Shown here: piece after piece, positions 16,838 to 26,017 of the stretch
Layout: each line of letters begins with the position of its first letter
Numbering within the stretch: position 1 is the stretch's first letter
Assembly: GCF_015560805.1 (NCBI RefSeq)
Contig: NZ_JADMSO010000010.1
Coordinates: forward strand, 40,765 to 104,764
Direction of reading: 5' to 3'
DNA length: 64,000 nt
Source of the DNA: Mediterraneibacter glycyrrhizinilyticus
Lineage (GTDB): Bacteria > Bacillota > Clostridia > Lachnospirales > Lachnospiraceae
The notes under the pieces: model-generated
The model's input: the letters and a program-made list of their open reading frames with translations, nothing else
The model's database searches: none
What the model was told of the DNA's origin: nothing
Position numbers and translations under genes: made by a program

Positions 16838-17602
16838 TTACCCCTCCATAAAATCCATTGGATTTACCGGAGCTCCGTCTTTCTGTACTTCAAAATACAG
16901 ATTTGCTCCCTCTGTTGCAAAATATTTCGTAGGCTCGCTCAGATAACCGATCGTCTCCCCTGTATTGACATAGGCCCCCACTTCCAGTGGCACTTCTTTC
17001 AACTGACCGTAGATCGCGCTATAACCATTTCCCATATCCAGAGTCACCGTGAGACCGGTCTGTGCATCCTGCTCGATGTTCGTCACAACACCCGGTGCCG
17101 ACGCGCCGATCATCTCTCCCACTTCACCGCCTACGATCAGAGCCGGATTGTATTTATACTGTTCCAATGTTGCAAAATAAACAGTCTTGTCCATACTGTA
17201 ATTGATCAGAACCGCTCCGCTCGCCGGCCATTCAAGGATACTCTCCTCACTGAACCACACATCGGCTGCCGCCCCCGCTGTTTCTGCGCTGCCATCTTCC
17301 AACGAAAGCGCATCGTTTGCAGCTTGTCCTGCATCTTCCGCAGCGTCTTCCTCCGCTGTCTCTGCATCTTCCGTTCCCTCTGCTTCCGGCAAAACGATCT
17401 CGTTCGTCGCGGTCTCTTCGCTGTTCTCTTTTGTCTCCTCGTCAGCCGCCGTCTCTGCTTTGGCAAGTTCCTGCTCCATCCGGTTTTGATAATTCCGAAA
17501 TGTAAATGCACCTACCATTGTGATCACTGCAACAAAACAGATGACCGTCGCAACTGCTGCGCCTTTCCCTTTTAAGAAAGACGGCTTTTCATTTTTATTC
17601 AT
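16838..17602 (-). CDS. spoIIQ: SpoIIQ-like M23-fold protein, catalytic residues lost
   Basis: A 254-residue membrane-anchored protein: short basic N-terminus, transmembrane segment (VATVICFVAVITMVGAF, about 19-35), a long Glu/Ala-rich linker, and a C-terminal LytM/M23 fold from about residue 120. The zinc ligands expected as HxxxD and HxH are absent: the first is replaced in VGGEVGEMIG, the second reads ANLYFEV where active enzymes have xHLHFEV. SpoIIQ forms the forespore half of the SpoIIQ-SpoIIIAH channel during engulfment. Position directly after spoIID matches clostridial sporulation loci. The start with AGAGGTG 6 bases ahead is used; two earlier in-frame starts overlap the ribosome site. 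Confidence 0.8.
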   Translation of the reverse strand: MNKNEKPSFLKGKGAAVATVICFVAVITMVGAFTFRNYQNRMEQELAKAETAADEETKENSEETATNEIVLPEAEGTEDAETAEEDAAEDAGQAANDALSLEDGSAETAGAAADVWFSEESILEWPASGAVLINYSMDKTVYFATLEQYKYNPALIVGGEVGEMIGASAPGVVTNIEQDAQTGLTVTLDMGNGYSAIYGQLKEVPLEVGAYVNTGETIGYLSEPTKYFATEGANLYFEVQKDGAPVNPMDFMEG

Positions 17603-17714
17603 ATTCATCACCTCTGCCTGTATTTTTGCCAGAAATGAGGTGACTTATACTCTTTGCATGGTAACTTTTCTTCCGAAATATTATACCATATTTCTTTCCG
17701 CTTTTATCTCATTT

Positions 17715-18746
17715 TCATTTTTCAGATGCCTCTCCGGGATGAACCATTGTCTCCATATCCCCACCGTCCGCTAATTCTGTTCCCTCAAAGAAGAACTGCA
17801 GGATCTCTTCATACGTCTTCCCCTCTTTTGCCATCTCATTTGCAGTCCACTGACTCATTCCCAGTCCATGCCCGTTTCCCATTGTTGTGATTTTTAACCC
17901 CTCCTCCCCCTCCTGCAGGGAAAATGCGCTCGAAGAAAGAGACAATGCGTCCCGGAACTGATCTCCGGTACAGACGGTCTCGCCGATCCGCAATTCCGTC
18001 ACATATCCTGCCGAATCGTAGGAAAGGATTTCAAAATCCGGAAATGTATAGGTTTTTCCTGCCTGTTCCTCTTCCACCGCAACAAGAAAAGGCTGACATT
18101 TTGTCTGTACTTCCTTATAAGGAAGTTCTAAAATCTGCATTTCGTCGTTTGCTTCCTTATCCAGCGGACATTCCCGCACAGCCAGATAGGGAAAGTTCTC
18201 CTCTCCGGTCACTTCCTGCGCGCTTCTCGTCATTCCGCTGCTCGACTGATGAAACGGCGTCCATGCATAATTCCCCTGATAAAACAAAACCTGATTTTCC
18301 GTTTCCTCCATCGCCCGTCTTAATTCTTTATAATATGTTTTATAATCTTCTCCGCCTTTCTGTTCTAATTCTTCCATACTTAAATACCGATCCGTCAAAA
18401 TAAGATCTTCACCGGCAGTTCGTTTTCTATTCAGTTCTTCATACAATTTCGTCCGGATCAGCACTGCCTGCGCTTTGCAAAATTCCGTCTCTTTTTTCTC
18501 CGGAAGTTCCAGTGCAAGCACCCCGAGAAAATATTCCTGCCACGGAACAGCCCGTAATTCGTTCCCATTTTCCCCATCGATCTTCACATTGACATAACAG
18601 TCCCTATTCTCAGTCAGACTTCGTCTGTCCGCCCCATGGATCAATACGGTCGCCACATAGGGAAGCAAGATCAAAATCAAAAGAAACGCTCCCATCGAAC
18701 GCATTTTTTGCTGTATTCTTCTTTGCCGCATCATTTCCTGTCTCAT
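17715..18746 (-). CDS. spoIID: Stage II sporulation protein D
   Basis: A 343-residue SpoIID-family lytic transglycosylase. A basic N-terminus and one transmembrane helix (MGAFLLILILLPYVATVLI) anchor it; the catalytic core includes YFLGVLALELPEKKETEFCKAQAVLIRT (the conserved Glu in ALELP), a WTPFHQSSSGMTRSAQEV segment, and the end motif GNGHGLGMSQWTANEMA. SpoIID degrades peptidoglycan glycan strands with SpoIIM and SpoIIP to drive engulfment. It is followed 112 bases later by the spoIIQ-like gene. No strong ribosome site is seen, so the exact start among the early ATGs is uncertain. Confidence 0.9.
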   Translation of the reverse strand: MRQEMMRQRRIQQKMRSMGAFLLILILLPYVATVLIHGADRRSLTENRDCYVNVKIDGENGNELRAVPWQEYFLGVLALELPEKKETEFCKAQAVLIRTKLYEELNRKRTAGEDLILTDRYLSMEELEQKGGEDYKTYYKELRRAMEETENQVLFYQGNYAWTPFHQSSSGMTRSAQEVTGEENFPYLAVRECPLDKEANDEMQILELPYKEVQTKCQPFLVAVEEEQAGKTYTFPDFEILSYDSAGYVTELRIGETVCTGDQFRDALSLSSSAFSLQEGEEGLKITTMGNGHGLGMSQWTANEMAKEGKTYEEILQFFFEGTELADGGDMETMVHPGEASEK

Positions 18747-18840
18747 AAATAAGAATTCTGCTCCGCAGGATTCTCCGCCTGCGGCAGGGCTGTAAAACAG
18801 CCATATTCTACTCTGACACAGTGCGATCCCACGGAGTGTC

Positions 18841-18877
18841 TTTATTCACAATAGGTCTCATTTTCCTATTGAATAAA
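18841..18877. repeat. Inverted repeat upstream of spoIID
   Basis: TTTATTCACAATAGG (18841-18855) and CCTATTGAATAAA (18865-18877) form a stem with one bulge. A second short perfect palindrome, GGCTGT-AAA-ACAGCC, lies at about 18786-18800. Role not clear; either may contribute to termination of the gene upstream or regulation of spoIID. Confidence 0.4.
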
Positions 18878-18914
18878 AACAGCCCTCCATACCATACGAT
18901 ATGAAGAGCTGTCT
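18878..18914 (-). terminator. Terminator of the membrane-protein gene
   Basis: ACAGCCCTCCATA (18879-18891) pairs with TATGAAGAGCTGT (18900-18912); on the minus strand it is followed by TTTTTATTC. Confidence 0.7.
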
Positions 18915-18918
18915 TTGA

Positions 18919-19830
18919 TTATTCTGCTTTATTTCCTTCCGGATTTTCTGATACATTTTCCATATCCGAATTTTCTGACAGGTCGGGTAATTCGATCACC
19001 GGAGCATTCTCCTTTGCAGACTGCTCCGATACCGATGGCTTCTCCGGCATACCGTTCAAAAGCCCTCGCTGCGGTACAAAACCACTTTCCTGCCGCGTCT
19101 CAGCACTCGATTCAAATCGAGCTTCCTGTGCATTTTCTCCCTGCATGTTCTGCCCGGATCCGTCTCCGTTCATTCCCCCGAATCCGAATGTCATCCCCTC
19201 CGGTTCCATTCCCGGACGGAACGGTTTATTCCGCATCACAAAGAAACAGATCGGCTCATAAAGCGGGATCACCGCGGACAGTACGCCATGAGCAATGGAC
19301 ATATTTTTTGAAGTAAATCTTTCCAAAATCTGATGATCCACCAACACTTGGAGCATCTTATAAATTCCGGAATATACGACCATCACTCCGATAAACAAAA
19401 CGCCCACAACAAGCAGTGCGATAACAGATCCGACTCCCGGTCCGCTGTAACTGTTCATTGCGGAGATCAAAGCTCCGATCCCGACTGCCCACAAAATAAT
19501 ATAAAATATAAAGAAAATTGCTCCGTGGATAAACGGCAGCGCCAGAAGCCAGATTCCCGGATTCTGGATTTTTTTGTCTTTCAATACGATCTCTCCGCCC
19601 AGTTCTCCCTGCAGATATGCGCGGGCAAACGGGACATAGGCAAGCCACGGATAATCCATTCCACGCCGTTTTGCGATCGTGTACATTCCGATCCCTTTTA
19701 AAATATAACCTGCCAGCGAAACAAGTCCCCATACAAGTAAAACGATCAGATAAATCAATAATATCGTTATGCCGACGGCGTCACCGCCTGACACGGTCGT
19801 TTCATAACTGTAACCATCATAGTATCCCAT
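18919..19830 (-). CDS. Membrane protein of unknown function (303 aa)
   Basis: I recognise no named function. Visible: a tyrosine-rich start (MGYYDGYSYE), about four to five transmembrane segments between residues 20 and 200, a cytosolic loop AKRRGMDYPWLAYVPFARAYLQGELGG that resembles DUF-type membrane proteins of Firmicutes, and a 90-residue hydrophilic tail rich in Gly, Met, Glu and Asn. The ATG is preceded by AGGAGGTGCCT, which fixes the start. It lies 10 bases after glgP and is probably co-transcribed with ileS-glgP. Confidence 0.75.
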   Translation of the reverse strand: MGYYDGYSYETTVSGGDAVGITILLIYLIVLLVWGLVSLAGYILKGIGMYTIAKRRGMDYPWLAYVPFARAYLQGELGGEIVLKDKKIQNPGIWLLALPFIHGAIFFIFYIILWAVGIGALISAMNSYSGPGVGSVIALLVVGVLFIGVMVVYSGIYKMLQVLVDHQILERFTSKNMSIAHGVLSAVIPLYEPICFFVMRNKPFRPGMEPEGMTFGFGGMNGDGSGQNMQGENAQEARFESSAETRQESGFVPQRGLLNGMPEKPSVSEQSAKENAPVIELPDLSENSDMENVSENPEGNKAE

Positions 19831-19839
19831 AGGCACCTC

Positions 19840-22335
19840 CTATTCCGGCTGTTTGGACGCAACCTCTACTTTTTCCAGTTTCCAGATATCCCTTACATAT
19901 TCCTCGATCGTTCTGTCTGATGAGAACTTTCCGCAGCTTGCCGTGTTGAGCAGCGCCATTCTCGCCCATCTGTCTTTATCTCTGTATGCTTCCTCCACAC
20001 GTCTCTGCGCATCTGCATAAGAACGGAAATCTTTCAGGATGAAATACATATCCGGGCGGTCTGTACACTGTGTATTCAAAAGAGAATTATACAGATTTTT
20101 GTACATATTGTGGTCGCCATTCGCATAAGTGCCATCCATCAACTGATCGATCACCCGTTTCAGTTCCCAGTCATTGAAATAAATATCCGTCGGATTATAG
20201 CCGCCGTTATTCTCATAATTGATGACTTCTTCCGAGCTCATTCCGAAGATAAATGCGTTCTCCGCTCCGACTTCTTCCACGATCTCCACATTTGCTCCGT
20301 CCATTGTTCCGAGCGTCGGCGCTCCGTTCAGCATAAATTTCATGTTTCCGGTACCGGATGCCTCTTTCGACGCCGTAGAAATCTGTTCGCTGACATCTGC
20401 CGCCGCAAAGATCAGTTCCGCATTCGATACACGGTAGTCTTCGATAAATACGACTTTCAGTTTTCCGTTGATACTTCTGTCATTGTTGACTACGTCTGCA
20501 ACGGAATTGATCAGCTTGATCGTCTCTTTTGCACGCAGATACCCTGCCGCAGCCTTTGCGCCGAAGATAAATGTTCTCGGATAGAAAGACAATTCCGGAT
20601 GCTCTTTGATCTGATTATACAGATACATCACATGCAGGATATTTAAAAACTGACGTTTATACTCATGCAGACGTTTTACCTGCACGTCAAAGATCGAACG
20701 TGGATCCACATCGATTCCGTTATGTTCTTTGATGTATTTTGCAAGCCGTACTTTATTCTGATATTTGATCTGCATAAATTCATCTCTTGATTTCGGATCG
20801 TCCGCCAGCGGTTTCAACTTGGACAGCTGCGACAGATCCGTGATCCATCCGTTGCCGATCTTCTCCGTCACCCAGTTTGCAAGAAGCGGATTTCCGTGTG
20901 CAAGGAATCGTCTCTGTGTGATACCATTTGTTTTATTGTTGAATTTCTCCGGCATCATCTCATAAAAATCTTTTAACTGTTCATGCTTTAAGATCTCTGT
21001 GTGGAGCGCTGCAACGCCGTTTACGGAAAATCCGGCGATGATCGCCATATTGGCCATACGCACCTGACCGTCCCAGAGGATCGCCATCTTACGCACTTTT
21101 TCCTCATTGCCCGGATATTTCGCACGCACCTCATTTACAAAGCGGCGGTCGATCTCCTGTACGATCTGATAAATACGCGGAAGCAGTCTGGAGAACAGAT
21201 CGATCGGCCATTTTTCCAATGCCTCGGCCATGATCGTGTGGTTGGTATATGCGCACGTCTTCGTCGTTACATCCCATGCTTCTTCCCATGTCAGTCCCTC
21301 TTCGTCGATCAAAAGATGCATCAGTTCCGGAACCGCAACCGTCGGATGCGTATCGTTCATCTGGATCACAACTTTTTCATGCAGCTTGCGGATGTCTCCG
21401 TGCTCTTTTTTATAACGCTCGATCAATGCCTGCAAACTTGCGGAAATGAAGAAGTACTGCTGTTTCAGTCGCAGTTCTTTTCCCGCATAATGATTGTCGT
21501 TCGGATACAGTACCTCGACGATCGTCTTCGCAAGATTCTCCTGCTCAACCGCTTTGTGATAATCTCCTCTGTCAAAAGAATCCAGCTGGAAGTCTGTGAT
21601 CGCTTTCGCATCCCAGATACGCAGTGTGTTCACGACATGATTTCCATATCCTACGATCGGCATATCATAAGGGATCGCAAGTACAGACTCAAAATCTTCC
21701 TGGATAAATTTGTCTCTTCCGGTCTCCGGATCTCTTTCAAACCGTACTTTTCCGCCGAAACGCACTTCTTTTGTATACTCGTCTCTGCGCAGTTCAAACG
21801 GATTGCCATCTTTAAGCCAGTTATCCGGTGTTTCCACCTGATAACCGTCTTTGATCTTCTGCTTGAACATGCCGTAGCGATACCGGATTCCGCATCCATA
21901 CGCCGGATAGTTCAGTGTTGCCAGCGAATCCAGAAAGCATGCCGCCAGTCTTCCGAGACCGCCGTTTCCAAGAGCCGCATCCGGCTCCTGGTCTTCGATC
22001 ACATTCAGATCCAGTCCCAATTCTTCCAGGGCTTCTTTTACACCGTCATAAACTGTCAGATTGATCAGGTTATTTCCAAGCGCACGCCCCATCAGAAACT
22101 CCATGGACATATAATAAACGGTCTTCGCATCACTTTTCTTGTAAGCTTCCTGTGTTGCCAGCCAGTCGTCGATGATCGCCTCTTTTACCGCGTAAGAAAC
22201 GGCCTGAAACAACTGCTGCTGTGTCGCCTCGTCAATCGTCCGGCGGTACAAAGTCTTCACATTTTCTTTGACCATCTCTTTGAATGTTTCTTTATCAAAT
22301 TCTTTTCTAAGCTGAATATCGCTCTTTTCTGCCAT
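19840..22335 (-). CDS. glgP: Glycogen/maltodextrin phosphorylase
   Basis: An 831-residue GT35 phosphorylase of full length. It degrades alpha-1,4-glucan with phosphate to glucose-1-phosphate. The N-terminal domain includes VYYMSMEFLMGRALGNNLIN and DAALGNGGLGRLAACFLDSLAT; the pyridoxal-phosphate lysine is in SKEASGTGNMKFMLNGA, the family signature. The start MAEKSD follows GGAGAG and lies only 4 bases beyond the ileS stop codon, so translation is likely coupled. Glycogen is a common energy store of sporulating clostridia. No other glg genes are in the window. Confidence 0.95.
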   Translation of the reverse strand: MAEKSDIQLRKEFDKETFKEMVKENVKTLYRRTIDEATQQQLFQAVSYAVKEAIIDDWLATQEAYKKSDAKTVYYMSMEFLMGRALGNNLINLTVYDGVKEALEELGLDLNVIEDQEPDAALGNGGLGRLAACFLDSLATLNYPAYGCGIRYRYGMFKQKIKDGYQVETPDNWLKDGNPFELRRDEYTKEVRFGGKVRFERDPETGRDKFIQEDFESVLAIPYDMPIVGYGNHVVNTLRIWDAKAITDFQLDSFDRGDYHKAVEQENLAKTIVEVLYPNDNHYAGKELRLKQQYFFISASLQALIERYKKEHGDIRKLHEKVVIQMNDTHPTVAVPELMHLLIDEEGLTWEEAWDVTTKTCAYTNHTIMAEALEKWPIDLFSRLLPRIYQIVQEIDRRFVNEVRAKYPGNEEKVRKMAILWDGQVRMANMAIIAGFSVNGVAALHTEILKHEQLKDFYEMMPEKFNNKTNGITQRRFLAHGNPLLANWVTEKIGNGWITDLSQLSKLKPLADDPKSRDEFMQIKYQNKVRLAKYIKEHNGIDVDPRSIFDVQVKRLHEYKRQFLNILHVMYLYNQIKEHPELSFYPRTFIFGAKAAAGYLRAKETIKLINSVADVVNNDRSINGKLKVVFIEDYRVSNAELIFAAADVSEQISTASKEASGTGNMKFMLNGAPTLGTMDGANVEIVEEVGAENAFIFGMSSEEVINYENNGGYNPTDIYFNDWELKRVIDQLMDGTYANGDHNMYKNLYNSLLNTQCTDRPDMYFILKDFRSYADAQRRVEEAYRDKDRWARMALLNTASCGKFSSDRTIEEYVRDIWKLEKVEVASKQPE

Positions 22336-22339
22336 ACTG

Positions 22340-25300
22340 CTATCTCTCCTCTTTTTGAACGCCAAGATTTACGGCTTCGCCATTGATCTTCCACTCTTTT
22401 ACATATCCCGCCGGCTGCGCTTTTGTCACTGCAACTGCCAGAACTTCGTTTCCGATCTCTTCTCCGTGCTTTTCAAAAACAGACTCTGCTTTTTCACTGC
22501 CCTCATAAGTTACCGTGATCTTATCCATCACTTCAAATCCTGCTTCTTTACGCATTGTCTGGATCTTGCTGACGATCTCACGCACAAATCCCTCTTCCAG
22601 AAGTTCTTCTGTCAGATTGGTATCCAGTACTACGGTGATTCCGTTGTCATTTTCAGAAACGTAACCCGGGATCTGCGCAGTATCGATCAGAAGATCTTCT
22701 TTAAATAATGTGATCTCCTGTCCGTTTACATCCAGTTTCAGGGAACCGGTCTCATTGATCTCATCCATTGCCGCATTTCCGTCCAGCTGTTCCAGTCCCT
22801 GACGGATTCCGCCCAGCATTTTTCCGTATTTCGGTCCGACCGTCTTAAGCTGTGGTTTGAAGCTGTAAGAAGTAAAGTCGCGCACATCTTCTGTAAATTT
22901 CACATTCTTCACATTCAGCTCATCCGCAACGATCTCCTGATAGAACTCCGGCAGCTCGAATCCTGCTTTTACAAACATCTGACCGATCGGCTGACGGTTC
23001 TTGATATTTGATGTATTACGGCATGCACGTCCCATCACAACCAGTTTCAATACATGATCCATGTTCGCTTCCAGTTCCGCATCGATGAACTCTTCCTTGA
23101 CTGTCGGGAAGTCACACAGATGGATACTTTCCGGTGCGGATGCGTCAATGCTTCCGACCAGATTCTGATAGATCTGCTCTGTCATGAACGGGATCATCGG
23201 AGCTGCCACTTTCGATACGGTCACAAGCGCTGTGTACAATGTCATATATGCATTGATCTTATCCTGTTCCATTCCTTTTGCCCAGAAACGTTCGCGGCTT
23301 CTTCTGACATACCAGTTACTCATATCATCTACAAATTCCTGCAGCGCTCTTGCACTTTCCGGAATCCGATAATTTGCCAGATGATCGTCTACTGTTTTGA
23401 TCAGTGTATTCAGTTTGGACAGAAGCCATTTATCCATAACACTGAGTTTATCATATTCCAATGTATATTTTGTCGCATCGAACTCATCGATATTGGCATA
23501 CAACACGAAGAATGCATACGTGTTCCACAGAGTTCCCATGAATTTACGCTGTCCCTCTGTCACCGCTTTGCCGTGGAAACGGTTCGGCAGCCACGGCGCG
23601 CTGTTTACATAGAAATACCAGCGGATCGCGTCGGCTCCGTAAGTCTGCAGCGCGTCAAACGGATCGACGGCATTTCCTTTGGACTTACTCATCTTCTGTC
23701 CGTTTTCATCCTGTACATGTCCGAGAACGATTACATTTTCGTAAGGCGCTTTGTTAAACAGCAATGTGGAGATCGCGAGCAGGGAATAGAACCATCCCCT
23801 CGTCTGATCCACCGCCTCGGAGATAAATTTCGCCGGGAACTGCTGTTCAAACAGGTCTTTATTTTCAAATGGATAGTGATGCTGTGCAAACGGCATAGAA
23901 CCGCTGTCGAACCAGCAGTCGATCACTTCCGGTACGCGATGCATCGGTTTTCCGCATTTCGGACAACGGATCGTCACTTCATCGATATACGGGCGGTGAA
24001 GTTCGATATCATCCGGACAGTTATCAGACATCGATTTCAGTTCCTCAATACTTCCGATCGAATGCATATGTCCGCACTCACATTCCCAGATATTGAGCGG
24101 TGTTCCCCAGTAACGGTTACGGCTGATTCCCCAATCCTGCACGTTTTCCAGCCAGTCGCCGAAACGGCCTTTTCCGATACTTTCCGGAATCCAGTTGATC
24201 GTATTGTTATTGGCGATCAGATCGTCTTTTACTTCTGTCATCTTGATAAACCAGGATTCGCGCGCATAATAGATCAGCGGTGTGTCACATCTCCAGCAGT
24301 GCGGATAACTATGTTCGAACTTCGGAGCATCAAACAACTGTCCTCTTGATTCCAGATCTTTCAATACTTCCGGATCCGCTTTCTTTACAAATAATCCTGC
24401 AAACGGAGTGGATTCTGCCATATTTCCTTTTTCATCGACAAGCTGTACGAACGGAAGATCATATTTTCTTCCTACATTTGCGTCGTCCTCACCAAATGCC
24501 GGCGCGATATGAACAACTCCGGTACCGTCTGTCAACGTAACATACTCGTCGCATACAACGTAAAATGCTTTTTTCTTCTGTTTTTCTGCAAGATCTGCCG
24601 CGCACTGATACAGTGGTTCGTACTCTTTGCCCTCCAGATCTGTTCCCTTGTACGTCTCCAGAATTTCGTATGCGCTCTTTTCTTCTCCGTCAGCAAGTTT
24701 GCCGAGAACGGTATCCAGAAGCGCACATGCCATATAATAAGTATAGCCGTCGGCAGCTTTCACCTTTGCATAATCTTCTTTCGGATTTACGCAAAGCGCA
24801 AGGTTGGACGGAAGTGTCCATGGCGTTGTTGTCCATGCCAGGATATACGCGTCTTCGTCTTTTACTTTAAATCTGACGATCGCGGAACGTTCTTTTACGT
24901 CTTTGTATCCCTGTGCCACTTCCTGCGCGGAAAGCGGAGTTCCGCAGCGCGGGCAGTACGGTACGATCTTAAAGCCTTTGTAGAGCAGACCTTTGTCCCA
25001 GATCTGTTTTAATGCCCACCATTCGGACTCGATAAAGTTGTTGTCGTATGTGACATACGGATTATCCATATCAGCCCAGAAACCAACGGTACTTGAGAAA
25101 TCTTCCCACATTCCTTTGTATTTCCAGACGCTTTCTTTACATTTGTCAATAAACGGCTCCAGACCATATTCTTCAATCTGATCTTTGCCGTCAAGACCGA
25201 GCAGCTTTTCCACTTCCAGCTCTACCGGAAGACCGTGGGTATCCCATCCTGCCTTTCTCGGAACCTGATATCCTTTCATTGTGCGGTAACGCGGGATCAT

Positions 25301-25498
25301 ATCTTTGATCACTCGGGTCAGCACATGACCGATATGCGGTTTTCCATTTGCAGTCGGAGGTCCGTCATAAAATGTATACATCGGATTGCCCTCCCGCTCT
25401 TTCATGCTCTTCTGGAAGATATCATGATCCGCCCAGAATTTTTCTACTTCTTTTTCACGCTCTACAAAATTCATGTCAGTAGATACTTTCTTGTACAT
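22340..25498 (-). CDS. ileS: Isoleucyl-tRNA synthetase
   Basis: A 1052-residue class I synthetase that charges tRNA-Ile. The HIGH motif is in PPTANGKPHIGHVLTR (near residue 47-62) and the KMSKS loop in GQKMSKSKGNAVDP (near 595). The editing domain shows AWTTTPWTLPSNLAL. Length and the long C-terminal region without a terminal zinc finger point to the type 2, eukaryote-like IleRS class, members of which are often naturally less sensitive to mupirocin; that is an inference from sequence type. Expression is controlled by the T-box leader at 25627-25880. A ribosome site AAAGGATG precedes the ATG. Confidence 0.95.
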   Translation of the reverse strand: MYKKVSTDMNFVEREKEVEKFWADHDIFQKSMKEREGNPMYTFYDGPPTANGKPHIGHVLTRVIKDMIPRYRTMKGYQVPRKAGWDTHGLPVELEVEKLLGLDGKDQIEEYGLEPFIDKCKESVWKYKGMWEDFSSTVGFWADMDNPYVTYDNNFIESEWWALKQIWDKGLLYKGFKIVPYCPRCGTPLSAQEVAQGYKDVKERSAIVRFKVKDEDAYILAWTTTPWTLPSNLALCVNPKEDYAKVKAADGYTYYMACALLDTVLGKLADGEEKSAYEILETYKGTDLEGKEYEPLYQCAADLAEKQKKKAFYVVCDEYVTLTDGTGVVHIAPAFGEDDANVGRKYDLPFVQLVDEKGNMAESTPFAGLFVKKADPEVLKDLESRGQLFDAPKFEHSYPHCWRCDTPLIYYARESWFIKMTEVKDDLIANNNTINWIPESIGKGRFGDWLENVQDWGISRNRYWGTPLNIWECECGHMHSIGSIEELKSMSDNCPDDIELHRPYIDEVTIRCPKCGKPMHRVPEVIDCWFDSGSMPFAQHHYPFENKDLFEQQFPAKFISEAVDQTRGWFYSLLAISTLLFNKAPYENVIVLGHVQDENGQKMSKSKGNAVDPFDALQTYGADAIRWYFYVNSAPWLPNRFHGKAVTEGQRKFMGTLWNTYAFFVLYANIDEFDATKYTLEYDKLSVMDKWLLSKLNTLIKTVDDHLANYRIPESARALQEFVDDMSNWYVRRSRERFWAKGMEQDKINAYMTLYTALVTVSKVAAPMIPFMTEQIYQNLVGSIDASAPESIHLCDFPTVKEEFIDAELEANMDHVLKLVVMGRACRNTSNIKNRQPIGQMFVKAGFELPEFYQEIVADELNVKNVKFTEDVRDFTSYSFKPQLKTVGPKYGKMLGGIRQGLEQLDGNAAMDEINETGSLKLDVNGQEITLFKEDLLIDTAQIPGYVSENDNGITVVLDTNLTEELLEEGFVREIVSKIQTMRKEAGFEVMDKITVTYEGSEKAESVFEKHGEEIGNEVLAVAVTKAQPAGYVKEWKINGEAVNLGVQKEER

Positions 25499-25626
25499 GT
25501 CTTTTCATCCTTTCTTCTTGATTCCTTTTTTGACGCATTTGTTGATTCATTTGTGTTTCATTCATTGAAACAATCATGAGATTTTGCAAAAAGTGTATTT
25601 TTCTCTCCGAAACATACTTCGGAAAA

Positions 25627-25880
25627 AACAAAAGACTTCCGTCCTGTAAACAGGACGAAAGTCTGAAACTTCGCTTATTACCACCTTTTACAACATACTC
25701 CGGCTTTCCGCCGTTTATATGCGTTCCGGTAACGGTGGAACTCCGTCGGCTCCTACTCCTTTTGTTTCGCCAGCCGCGACTCAGAAGTGATCTTCAGAAA
25801 TACCTTACTCATACCGGACTCCCACCCTCTCCGGCTCGCTGGGACTTTCGATAAAACTTACTGTCTTCATCATAGTCTTT
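25627..25880 (-). promoter_or_regulatory. T-box leader for isoleucine (ileS)
   Basis: On the minus strand: Stem I region with the GAGAGGGTGGGAG segment and a specifier loop reading GAAGATCAC, where ATC is the isoleucine codon; then the antiterminator bulge AAAGGTGGTAATAAGCG at about 25690-25674 (conserved TGGT for pairing with the tRNA acceptor end); then a perfect terminator stem AGACTTTCGTCCTG / CAGGACGGAAGTCT (25664-25633) with a T-run. Uncharged tRNA-Ile would stabilise the antiterminator and switch ileS on. Confidence 0.92.
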
Positions 25881-25900
25881 TTCAATCATTATCAGAAAAT

Positions 25901-25929
25901 ATTATACGAAACTTGCCATTATTAGTCAA
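25901..25929 (-). promoter_or_regulatory. Sigma-A promoter of the ileS T-box operon
   Basis: On the minus strand TTGACT (25929-25924), 17-base spacer, TATAAT (25906-25901), placing transcription start about 15 bases ahead of the T-box. Confidence 0.85.
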
Positions 25930-26017
25930 GAGGTGAATCTGCTCTTTTCCCTATACAGCCACACACACTTTGCTCACAAACATCCTATTCATTCAAATCG
26001 ATCATTTTCCCAATTCT

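Noticed and set aside
21001..22386. 461-codon open frame antisense to glgP
   Set aside because: Composition and residue use (Cys/His/Arg/Ile-rich) are those of an antisense shadow of a conserved gene.
23054..24349. 431-codon open frame antisense to ileS
   Set aside because: Shadow of ileS; no ribosome site and unlikely residue composition.
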